Assembly (NCBI RefSeq): GCF_039538045.1
Contig: NZ_BAABBQ010000001.1
Location: 1,386,001-1,450,000, forward strand
Source of the DNA: Sphingomonas swuensis
Lineage (GTDB): Bacteria > Pseudomonadota > Alphaproteobacteria > Sphingomonadales > Sphingomonadaceae
Length of the DNA stretch: 64,000 nt
Direction: 5' to 3'
In this document: positions 56,653-64,000 of the stretch, piece by piece
How positions within the stretch are numbered: the first letter of the stretch is position 1
Layout of the letters: every line of letters starts with the position of its first letter
Program-made: the position numbers and the translations under genes
Notes under the pieces: model-generated
Told to the model about the DNA's origin: nothing
Database searches by the model: none
Seen by the model: the letters and a program-made list of their open reading frames with translations, nothing else

Positions 56653-57851
56653 AGCGCGGCCTGGCCCTCGCACTCCTCGTTTCCGTGACCGCCTGTGCAC
56701 CCGTGCCCCAAACTGATCGCGACGTGACGCCAGAAGGGGTCGCCACTGCCTGGGTCACCTTCGATGCGCACGGCCAGCTGAGCGGCGGTGCAAGCGGGCT
56801 GGCGGACCGGCGCTCGGGAAGGGCGATGACCATCGACGATCCTGCTAGGGTCGCGTCGGTGTCGAAGATCGTCACCGCGCTCACGGTCATGCGGTTGGTC
56901 GAACAGGGTCGCCTCGACCTCGACGAGGATGTCTCGGTGAGGCTTGGCTACCCCGTCCGCAATCCGGCCTTCGCCGATCGCCCGATCACGCTGCGCCAGC
57001 TGCTGTCGCACACCTCGAGCGTCCGCGATGCCGGCGAGAACTACGTCATCCGCCTTGGCCAGCAGCTCCGCCCCCAGGTCGAGCGTACCGAATCCTTCGA
57101 TCCCGACCATCCGCCCGGTAGCTTCTTCCGCTACTCGAACCTCAACTTCGGGATTGTCGGGTCGGTGCTCGAGAAAGCGACGGGCGAACGCTTCGACCGC
57201 CTCGCCGACCGGCTGGTACTGACGCCGCTCGGGCTCGACGCTTGCTTCAACTGGGCGACCTGCAGCGAGGCGAAGATCGCCCGCGCGGTCGTGCTCTACG
57301 AGGAAGACGGCTCGCCGCTGCTCGACGACCTGCAGGGCCAACGACCGGCCTGCCCGGTGTTCGTCGCACCGGGTGTCGCCTGCGACCTCGACCGCCACGA
57401 GCTCGGCAGCAACGGCGCGCTCTTCTCGCCGCAGGGCGGGCTGCGCATCTCCGCGCGCGATCTCGCGGTCATCGGCCAGCTGCTGCTCAATCGCGGACGC
57501 CACGGCGGCAAGGCGTTCCTCAGTCCGGCAAGCATCACGGCAATGATCGGGCCGGTGTGGCGCTTCGACGGCAGCAACGGCGTGACCGACGACGGCTTCT
57601 ACTGCGCCTACGGGCTTGCCATCCAGTCGCTGCCGGGCACCGGAGCAGGTTGCCGCGACGACCTGTTCGGCGACGGGCGCGCCGCTTTCGGCCATGCGGG
57701 CGACGCCTACCGGGTTCGCTCCGGGCTGTGGATCGACCCCAAGCGCGGACGCGGAGTCGCCTTCATCGCAGTCAACAACGGCAAGGATCCGCCGCGCGGT
57801 CGAAGCGCCTATCGCGCGATCGAGGAACAGCTCGCCGCCAAGCTTCGCTGA
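56649..57851 (+). CDS. Serine hydrolase of the class C beta-lactamase/DD-peptidase fold
   Basis: A 400-residue lipoprotein-like enzyme (lipobox VTAC, lipidated Cys at residue 16). The active-site motifs are SVSK (nucleophile Ser about 74), YSN (about 161-163) and GHAGD in place of KTG. The family includes DD-peptidases, esterases and beta-lactamases, so cell-wall hydrolysis or beta-lactam hydrolysis are both possible. GTG at 56649 overlaps the S66 stop. A 12-bp inverted repeat follows. Confidence 0.9.
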   Translation: MKRGLALALLVSVTACAPVPQTDRDVTPEGVATAWVTFDAHGQLSGGASGLADRRSGRAMTIDDPARVASVSKIVTALTVMRLVEQGRLDLDEDVSVRLGYPVRNPAFADRPITLRQLLSHTSSVRDAGENYVIRLGQQLRPQVERTESFDPDHPPGSFFRYSNLNFGIVGSVLEKATGERFDRLADRLVLTPLGLDACFNWATCSEAKIARAVVLYEEDGSPLLDDLQGQRPACPVFVAPGVACDLDRHELGSNGALFSPQGGLRISARDLAVIGQLLLNRGRHGGKAFLSPASITAMIGPVWRFDGSNGVTDDGFYCAYGLAIQSLPGTGAGCRDDLFGDGRAAFGHAGDAYRVRSGLWIDPKRGRGVAFIAVNNGKDPPRGRSAYRAIEEQLAAKLR

Positions 57852-57860
57852 CCCGATACA

Positions 57861-57892
57861 AGAAGGGCTCCGACCGAAGCCGGAGCCCTTCT
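57861..57892. terminator. Bidirectional terminator hairpin
   Basis: AGAAGGGCTCCG, 8-nt loop ACCGAAGC, CGGAGCCCTTCT: a perfect 12-bp stem between the serine hydrolase and the convergent TonB receptor gene, with an A- or T-containing flank (GCTTTCC on plus). Confidence 0.8.
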
Positions 57893-57915
57893 GCTTTCCG
57901 CCGACGCGGTGCGTT

Positions 57916-60915
57916 CTAGAACAGCTTCCAGTCGAGGCTGAGCGTGAAGGCACGGCCGCGCGGATCGGCGACGCGCGGTTCCCAGCTCGAGCCGGCGCCG
58001 GTGTTGCTGTCGTAGGTGATCGCGAACGGCGGATCCTTGTCGAACAGGTTCTTGATACCCGCGGTCAGGGTGAGGTTTTGGACCGGGCTGTAGCCGACCG
58101 ACAGATTGTAGATGATGTAAGCCTTCACCCGCTCGTTATAGTCGGGACGAAGCGCGCTGCCGGGCAGGGCCTGGTTGCGGTAGCCGTTCCGGAAGATCTG
58201 CGAGATGGTGAAGTTCCAGTCGTCGATCCGGTAGCCGATGAAGGCATTGTGCTTCCACTTGAGACCAAGGTCGCCGGTCAGGCTGAAGACGCCGCGAAGA
58301 TCGCTGTAGGGCAGGTTCGGAAGCAGCTTCTCCTTCTTCTTGAGGAGATAGGTGCCGTCGAGCCCGGTGGTCAGGCGACCGCCCATCACCTCGAAGCCGG
58401 CGCGGCCGGTGATCTCGAGCCCCTCGGTCCGGCGCGAACCGAAGTTGCCGGTGCGAAGGTCGACCAGGGTGATCAAGCCGTTGGTCCGCTCGATCCGCTC
58501 GGGGAAGGCGCCGATGTTCGCCAGCAGCTGCGGGATGGTGATCGTCCCGATGGTGTCGTCGACCGCGATGTTCCAGTAATCGACCGAGAAGCTGATGTTG
58601 CGGGTCGGTTCGACCACCACGCCGACGCTATACTGCTTCGACGTCTCTGGCCCGAGCCCGAGATTGCCGCCGGTCAGCGAGTCGGGCGTGATCGGAGCGC
58701 AGGCCGGCTGCGGGCCCGATACCGTTCCCTGCGGGCAGAGCGTCGGATCGACCAGCGTGTTGCCCGGATTGGGCGACAGCGTGGTGCCGTTGAAGATCTG
58801 GTTGAACGACGGCACCCGGAAACCGGTGTTGTAGCTGCCGCGGAACATGATCGGGTCGATCGGCCGGTACTTGGCCGAGATCTTCGGATTGGTGGTGGTC
58901 CCGAAGCCGGTGTAATCGTCGATCCGGACCGCACCGGTGATCTCCAGCCGGTCGCCGATCGGTACCAGCACCTCGGCATAGGCGGCCTTCACCGTCCGCT
59001 TCTTCGGGGTCAGCGCGTTGACGTTGTCGAACGCCGCCAGGAAGATGACGGGGTCAGTTGCGTCGGCCGCATCCGAACCGTTGAACTCGTAGGTCTCGCG
59101 GCGATAGTCGACCCCGACCGCCGCGCGGACCTTGCGCCCGAACAGGTCGAACAGCGGGCCCGAGATCGAGCCGTCGAACTGCTTCACCTCATACTGGCCG
59201 CCGTAGAGGGTCGTGCCCTCGGCCGAGATCGACTGGAGCGCGGCGAGGCCGGCCTCGGTCTGGGTCAGGCTGAACGGATTGATGAGACCGCTGTTGATTG
59301 CTCCGACGAGGCCGCGGAAGCCGGCGGGGGCGCCGGCAACCTGCGGCGCGTTGGGATCATAGGCGCCGTTGGCGAGCGTGCCGCGATAGTAATAGCCCGA
59401 GCCGAGCAGCGAAGAACTCTCGCTCTTCGCGTAGCTGGCGCCGGTGCGATAATCCCACTTGCCGAACAGCGGACCTTCTGCACCGACGGTGGTGCGGATG
59501 GTCTTGGTGTTGGTCTCATATTCGCGCGGGCCGCAGGCGAGGCAGCGCCAGCGGAAGGCGATCGGGCGACCGTAGCGGGCGTCGAGCGAAGCCGCCTGTC
59601 CCGGAAAGGCGGCGCGCAGCTTGTTGAAGACGTCGTTGTAGGTCGACTGTGTCAGCGAATTGAGCGGGTAGGCGAAGGCCGAGTTGCTGGTGTTCGAGGA
59701 CACCTGCGCGTTGGAGAAGCTCTTGGCCGAATCGGCGTTGGAGCCGGTGACCTCGAGGAACAGCTCGTGCTCGCCCGCGACCCGGACAACGCCGCGGGTG
59801 TAGTAAGTGAGGGTATCGAGCGGCTGCTGGATGACCGCCGCCCGGCCCGTGTCCCAGGCGCAGGCATATTGCGTTGCAGGGTTGGCCCACAGCACCTCGT
59901 CATAGGCCATTCCTCCATCGACCGAGTCGCACCCAGCGCCGCCGGGCAGGTCGAGGATGTTGATCCCGCCGCCCGCGCCGTTGGCGCCGTTGGGAAGGGT
60001 CAAAGTGAGGCCCTGGGTCAGCGTTCCAAGCGGGGCCTGGAGGCTGGTCACCGCGGTGTTGAAGATGGTCGCGATCGGCGTTCCGCGGGTGTCGATCGAG
60101 AGACCGCGATTGGGCTGGTTGCCGTTGACGAAGTCGCGCTGGTCGCCGCGCAGGATACGGTTCGAGCTGTAGGCGACCGCGCCCATGACGTTGAAGCCCT
60201 GGGTGTTGAGGTCGCCATATCCGGCGATGCCCGAGACCCGGTAGATGTTGCCGCCGCCGGCCTCGGTCACGTCGACAAAGCTCTGCACGCCAAGACCGCG
60301 ATAGTCCTTGCGGGTGATGAAGTTGATCACGCCGCCGATCGCGTCGGTGCCGTAGATGGCCGATGCACCGTCCTTGAGCACCTCGACCCGCTCGAGCGCG
60401 GCGAAGGGGATCTGGTTGACGTCGACCGCCGAGCCCTGGAGGCCGTGGGCGGCGACCCGGCGGCCGTTGAGGAGGACCAGGGTCGAGGCGCTGCCCTGGC
60501 CGCGAAGATTAGCGGCGGACAGGCCATTGGTGCCGCGCTGGGCGCCCGAGACGACGTCCGAGTTGGAAGCGAGGTTGTCCGCGCCGTTGCCGTTGGTGCT
60601 GAGGAAGGAGATCAGCTGCTCGGGATTGGCGATCCCTTCGCGGATGATGTCCTGCGTGGTGATGATCTGCAGCGGTAGCGGGCTGTCGTTCGGGTCGCGG
60701 CGGATGCGCGATCCGGTGACGATGACGTCACCCGTGGTCGCGCCCGAGCCGCCGGTGCGGTTGGTCGCGTCCGCGTCGTCGCGCGGTTTCTCGGCTGTGG
60801 TGCTGGTCGCGGCAGGCTGGGTCGCGCCCACCGTGCTTTGCGCGAAGGCCGGCAGCGGCGCAGCGAGAGCGGTCCCAACGAGCAGCAAAGCTGCCTTCGA
60901 TGGCAGTCGAGTCAT
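57916..60915 (-). CDS. TonB-dependent receptor
   Basis: A 999-residue outer-membrane receptor. It has a signal peptide (MTRLPSKAALLLVGTALAAP), a TonB-box-like DVIVTGSR segment (about 60-67), a plug domain with LNGRRVAAHG and KDGASAIYGTDAIGGVINFI, and a large beta barrel ending in the terminal phenylalanine WKLF. The insertion-rich barrel resembles sphingomonad oligosaccharide or peptide receptors, but the substrate is unknown; no transport genes are adjacent. ATG at 60915 is used rather than 60960. Downstream of an S13 carboxypeptidase and M20 peptidase on the same strand. Confidence 0.95.
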   Translation of the reverse strand: MTRLPSKAALLLVGTALAAPLPAFAQSTVGATQPAATSTTAEKPRDDADATNRTGGSGATTGDVIVTGSRIRRDPNDSPLPLQIITTQDIIREGIANPEQLISFLSTNGNGADNLASNSDVVSGAQRGTNGLSAANLRGQGSASTLVLLNGRRVAAHGLQGSAVDVNQIPFAALERVEVLKDGASAIYGTDAIGGVINFITRKDYRGLGVQSFVDVTEAGGGNIYRVSGIAGYGDLNTQGFNVMGAVAYSSNRILRGDQRDFVNGNQPNRGLSIDTRGTPIATIFNTAVTSLQAPLGTLTQGLTLTLPNGANGAGGGINILDLPGGAGCDSVDGGMAYDEVLWANPATQYACAWDTGRAAVIQQPLDTLTYYTRGVVRVAGEHELFLEVTGSNADSAKSFSNAQVSSNTSNSAFAYPLNSLTQSTYNDVFNKLRAAFPGQAASLDARYGRPIAFRWRCLACGPREYETNTKTIRTTVGAEGPLFGKWDYRTGASYAKSESSSLLGSGYYYRGTLANGAYDPNAPQVAGAPAGFRGLVGAINSGLINPFSLTQTEAGLAALQSISAEGTTLYGGQYEVKQFDGSISGPLFDLFGRKVRAAVGVDYRRETYEFNGSDAADATDPVIFLAAFDNVNALTPKKRTVKAAYAEVLVPIGDRLEITGAVRIDDYTGFGTTTNPKISAKYRPIDPIMFRGSYNTGFRVPSFNQIFNGTTLSPNPGNTLVDPTLCPQGTVSGPQPACAPITPDSLTGGNLGLGPETSKQYSVGVVVEPTRNISFSVDYWNIAVDDTIGTITIPQLLANIGAFPERIERTNGLITLVDLRTGNFGSRRTEGLEITGRAGFEVMGGRLTTGLDGTYLLKKKEKLLPNLPYSDLRGVFSLTGDLGLKWKHNAFIGYRIDDWNFTISQIFRNGYRNQALPGSALRPDYNERVKAYIIYNLSVGYSPVQNLTLTAGIKNLFDKDPPFAITYDSNTGAGSSWEPRVADPRGRAFTLSLDWKLF

Positions 60916-61022
60916 ATGTGTATCCCCCCGGAACGAACGAATGTCGTTTACCCGTGTCATTCAGACGCAATTGTCGCGTCTTTCGCGAGTCTTTTTTTGC
61001 GAAGGCGAAGCAAGGCTTGCCG

Positions 61023-61062
61023 GTGGCTGCGCGGCGCGGTGTCAGCGTTGCCGCGCGGCCAC
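61023..61062 (-). terminator. Possible terminator between dacB-like gene and TonB receptor gene
   Basis: On the minus strand GTGGCCGCGCGGC and GCCGCGCAGCCAC form a 13-bp stem with one mismatch and a 14-nt loop, four bases after the carboxypeptidase stop. No T-run follows, so termination may be partial. Confidence 0.45.
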
Positions 61063-61066
61063 AGCC

Positions 61067-62467
61067 TCAAAGCTCGGTGGCGAGCATTTCCAAAGCGGCA
61101 TCCATCGTCCGCGTCGCGCGCACCTCTTCGGGTACGTCGTTGGCGTAGAAGGCGAACACCAGAGTCTGGCCGCGACGGGTCAGAAGATAGCCGGCGAGCG
61201 CGTTGGTGGCATCGAGCGAGCCCGTCTTGGCGAAGATCCGTCCGCGCAGCGGCCCGTCGGCGAAGCGCCGAGCGAGCGTTCCATCGATCCCGCCGACGGG
61301 CAGGCTGGCACGGAACGCCGCGCCCCAGGGCTGCCCGTGCGCCCAGCGCAGCAGGGTGGTCATTCCGCGCGGGCTCACCCGATTGTAGGTCGACATTCCC
61401 GAACCGTCGGCCAGCCGCCAGGACGAGGCGGGAAGTCCTGCCTGCGTCGTCATCCGGCCGATGGCGGCAATCCCCTTGGCCGCCGAACCCTCTCCGTCGG
61501 CTGCGCCCAGACGGCGGAGAAGAAGCTCGGCGTGGAGGTTCTGGCTGACCTTGTTGATGGTCACGAGGTCGCGGCCGAGCGGCGGCGGAACGAGCGCGGC
61601 AAGGACGGGTGCCGTCGCCAAGGGGTCGGAGGGGAGGGCGGTGCGCGCACTTCCTGCCACCCTCACCCCGCGCTCCTCGAGCATGGCCTTGAAGCGCCAA
61701 GCCGCATAGTGCGCCGGATCGTCGATCCCGAGACGGATCGTCCGCTCCTTGTCGCTGGCAAGGACAGTTCCTCGCACCACCAGGACCCGGCTTCCGGGAA
61801 GCCGGACCAGTTCGAGCGCCGACTTGCCATCGGCGACGGTCTTTGCCTCGTTGACGAGCTGAAAGTAGGTCGGGACGTCGACGAGCGGCGGGCTTCCCGC
61901 GGACCCGGGACGCACGCGTAAGGTCAGTTCATTGTCGTCGAGGGTCAGCGCACTGAGCGCCGTGCCCGAGCTGGTCGGGATGTTGTTCCAGCTCATCCCC
62001 TGGCTCCAGCGCTCGTCGGGGTAGGCGCGCGCATCACCGATCACATTACCCACCCGGCGGGTGCGCGCGGCGACCGCGTCCGCAAGCGTCGCGAGGCAGT
62101 CCTCTAGACAGCCCGGAGCGCTCGAAAGGCGTGCATCGCCGCGACCTTCGAGCAGCACATCGCTTCGCCCCTTGGCTCCGGCAACCAGTCGCACCTGCGC
62201 ACCCGACGGCGCATCAGGCTGGTCGAGCCCTTGCAGGGTGGCGAAAGCGGCGGCGGTGGTCAGGATCTTGGTGTTGGAGGCGGGCATGAAGCGCTGGCCG
62301 GGCGCGATCGCCACTAGCTCGCGCCCGTCGAGCGTCGTCACCACCAGACCGAAGCGGGTGCCCGGACCCACCTCGGACAGCTTGGCTTCGACCTTCTGCT
62401 GCACGATCGGCGGCGACGGGGAAGTCGTCGCGAGCAGGGCTGGGGCGAGTAAGGCGAGCAGGCTCAT
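61067..62467 (-). CDS. dacB: D-alanyl-D-alanine carboxypeptidase/endopeptidase (PBP4, S13 family)
   Basis: A 466-residue periplasmic penicillin-binding protein that trims D-Ala and opens cross-links. The signal peptide spans residues 1-16. Active-site motifs are SNTK (PASNTKILT, Ser about 63), SGMSTYN (about 354-360) and KTG (FAKTGSLD, about 409-416). ATG at 62467 overlaps the M20 peptidase stop by 4 bp (ATGA), so the two peptidases are coupled. Fits the family length. Confidence 0.93.
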   Translation of the reverse strand: MSLLALLAPALLATTSPSPPIVQQKVEAKLSEVGPGTRFGLVVTTLDGRELVAIAPGQRFMPASNTKILTTAAAFATLQGLDQPDAPSGAQVRLVAGAKGRSDVLLEGRGDARLSSAPGCLEDCLATLADAVAARTRRVGNVIGDARAYPDERWSQGMSWNNIPTSSGTALSALTLDDNELTLRVRPGSAGSPPLVDVPTYFQLVNEAKTVADGKSALELVRLPGSRVLVVRGTVLASDKERTIRLGIDDPAHYAAWRFKAMLEERGVRVAGSARTALPSDPLATAPVLAALVPPPLGRDLVTINKVSQNLHAELLLRRLGAADGEGSAAKGIAAIGRMTTQAGLPASSWRLADGSGMSTYNRVSPRGMTTLLRWAHGQPWGAAFRASLPVGGIDGTLARRFADGPLRGRIFAKTGSLDATNALAGYLLTRRGQTLVFAFYANDVPEEVRATRTMDAALEMLATEL

Positions 62468-63870
62468 GAAGCCGCGACCGCTCCGCCGCTCAGTCGCCGC
62501 ATCAGTCGCGGCCAGAAGTCGAGCGATTCGAAGAAGCGCGCCACCGGGATGCGCTCGTTCAGCCCATGCGCGTTGCTGTCCTCGCCGCGGCGGGTGAAGT
62601 CGCCGCCGGTGCCGTAGGTCGGGATGCCGCGCGCCCGGAAATGCTTTCCATCCGTCGCGCCGGGGGTCATCACCATCATGATCGGAACGCCGGGAGCGCG
62701 GTCGGCGACCGCATCGGCAAGGGCGGCGAACAGCTCGGGGTTGGCGGGCGAGGGGGGCGCCTCGAGCGGGGTTCCCGCGATCCTGAACTCGGCTTCCGGG
62801 TTGCCACCTACTGCCGCCAGCTCGCTACGCACCTGCTCGATCGGCACGCCGGGGAAGATCCGGCAATTGATGTTCACCGTCGCGCGCTGCGGAAGCGCAT
62901 TGTCGGCATGGCCACCACTCAGCAGCGTCGGCACGCAAGTCGTCCGGAAGGCCGACCCGAGCTGCTGTTCGCGAGTCAGATAATCGAGCGCCGCCGGATC
63001 CTTGGGATTGGCGGCGAGCGCGGCGACTGCCGCCCTGAGTTCCGGCTTGGCATTGGGTTGCGCGGCACTGTCGCGCAGCATGCCAAGCGTGACCTCGTCG
63101 ATGACGATGGGGAAGCGATTGCCACGAAGCCGGCCGAGCAGATCGGCGAGCTCGTAGATGGCATTGTCCGGACGCGGCCGGGCGCTGTGCCCGCCGGGAT
63201 TGCGGACCGTCACCTCGATGTTGGCGAAAGTCTTCTCGGCGACCTGCACCGACAGCGCGAGCGGCTTGCCCGCGGCATCGGCCCTGCCGCCGCCCGAGTC
63301 CGAGTTGACCGCGAAGGCAGGCTTGCGCGCGCTCAGCCGCTCGGCGATCGCCTGGCTGCTGAGCATGTCGGTCTCCTCGTCTCCGCTGAATGCGAGGATG
63401 AGGTCGCGGTCGGGCTTGTAGCCCTCGCGCTTCAGTCGGATGAAGGCGGCGGTGAGCTGCGCCACGCCGAGCTTGTTGTCGCTCGTCCCGCGCCCGAAGA
63501 GGAAGCCATTCTCCTCGACGAGCTTGAACGGGTCACGCTCCCAGTCGGCGGCCTTCGCCTCGACCACGTCCATGTGCGCGAGGAAGAGGAGGGGGGCCCT
63601 GGCACCGGTCCCGCGCAAGGTGACGATCAGGCCGGCAGTCTCTCCGACCGGCACGATCTCGATGTCGCGCGCCGCGAAGCCGGCCGCGCGAAGCTTGGCT
63701 GAGAGCGCGCGCGCCATCTTCGGCACCTGTCCGCGTCCCTTGACCGTCGGCATCTCGACGATCGACTTGTAGATCGAGAAGGCCTCGCGACCTTCGCGGC
63801 TATCGCGCTCCGTCGCACTCGCCGGACCCGCGAACAGCAGGCCCGCGGCAAGCAGGGCAGGGATGCGCAA
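62464..63870 (-). CDS. Exported M20 family metallopeptidase
   Basis: A 468-residue zinc peptidase of the M20 family (dipeptidase/carboxypeptidase type). A signal peptide spans residues 1-19. Metal and catalytic residues appear in LFLAHMDVVEA (about 94-104), GRGTSDNKLGVA (about 125-136), FSGDEETD (about 161-168) and NSDSGGG. A dimerisation domain is inserted (about 205-330). The start is TTG at 63870. It probably releases amino acids or small peptides in the periplasm and is coupled to the dacB-like gene. Confidence 0.92.
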   Translation of the reverse strand: MRIPALLAAGLLFAGPASATERDSREGREAFSIYKSIVEMPTVKGRGQVPKMARALSAKLRAAGFAARDIEIVPVGETAGLIVTLRGTGARAPLLFLAHMDVVEAKAADWERDPFKLVEENGFLFGRGTSDNKLGVAQLTAAFIRLKREGYKPDRDLILAFSGDEETDMLSSQAIAERLSARKPAFAVNSDSGGGRADAAGKPLALSVQVAEKTFANIEVTVRNPGGHSARPRPDNAIYELADLLGRLRGNRFPIVIDEVTLGMLRDSAAQPNAKPELRAAVAALAANPKDPAALDYLTREQQLGSAFRTTCVPTLLSGGHADNALPQRATVNINCRIFPGVPIEQVRSELAAVGGNPEAEFRIAGTPLEAPPSPANPELFAALADAVADRAPGVPIMMVMTPGATDGKHFRARGIPTYGTGGDFTRRGEDSNAHGLNERIPVARFFESLDFWPRLMRRLSGGAVAAS

Positions 63871-63887
63871 GTGCCGGATCCGGATGC

Positions 63888-64000
<113 letters not shown>

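Noticed and set aside
57616..60678. A 1020-codon plus-strand open frame opposite the TonB receptor gene
   Set aside because: Same effect: the receptor is unmistakable on the minus strand, and the opposite frame has only low-complexity Arg/Val/Asp-rich sequence.

Overview
The window looks like a stretch of core chromosome from a high-GC alphaproteobacterium of the order Sphingomonadales, close to Sphingomonas or Sphingomicrobium. The grounds are the uniformly GC-rich codon use, protein sequences typical of sphingomonads (a TonB receptor with a VTGSRI plug start, several MAPEG-like proteins, a standalone BLUF protein, a family-4-type UDG next to ETF-quinone oxidoreductase), the short alphaproteobacterial SRP RNA, and intergenic palindromes built on CCCGGGCTTGACCCGGG. 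I see no prophage, insertion sequence, CRISPR array or rRNA operon.

Layout. Positions 76-9263 hold a lytic transglycosylase and a UDG-family protein (minus), then a tightly overlapping plus-strand run: ETF-quinone oxidoreductase, a TPR protein, ispE, a bifunctional NAD(P)HX repair enzyme and an RNA m5U methyltransferase. Positions 9260-12790 (minus) form a probable polyamine unit: an ornithine/lysine decarboxylase behind a structured leader RNA, a deoxyhypusine-synthase-like enzyme (a candidate homospermidine synthase), then two MAPEG proteins behind a terminator that contains the next gene's ribosome binding site. Positions 12825-17830 carry a PLP-dependent dehydratase, two small proteins, an alpha/beta hydrolase, two tandem cysteine desulfurases with a 2Fe-2S ferredoxin (translationally coupled), and the SRP RNA. 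Positions 17847-25200 carry a BLUF photoreceptor, MAPEG, alaS, a CPA2 antiporter, a DUF2945 protein and an FAD monooxygenase.

Positions 25228-25442 contain what I think is the most interesting item: a compact minus-strand unit with a good sigma70-type promoter, a Shine-Dalgarno, a 20-codon tryptophan-rich ORF, a UUCG hairpin and a terminator. After it come a CHASE2-EAL protein, two transhydrogenase subunits (pntA2, pntB) without the NAD-binding subunit, a racemase, a GreA/GreB factor, uvrC, recO, apaG, a GAF-GGDEF cyclase, a DUF488 protein, a host-attachment-family protein and gyrA. The right third has yaaA, a secreted repeat protein, a soluble chemoreceptor, a MoxR ATPase, an envelope cassette (lipoprotein, Tat-exported M48 protease, lipoprotein, PAP2), tRNA-Leu(TAG), tig with a His-rich tail, a glycosyltransferase with proB and proA, clpP, an S66 carboxypeptidase with a serine hydrolase, a TonB receptor, a PBP4-type carboxypeptidase with an M20 peptidase, and the 3' end of an acyl-CoA dehydrogenase.

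Together the genes cover cell-wall turnover, Fe-S assembly, polyamine and isoprenoid synthesis, proline synthesis, DNA repair, protein quality control and c-di-GMP/light signalling. Many neighbours overlap by ATGA, GTGA or TTGA, so translational coupling is common, and TTG starts are unusually frequent.
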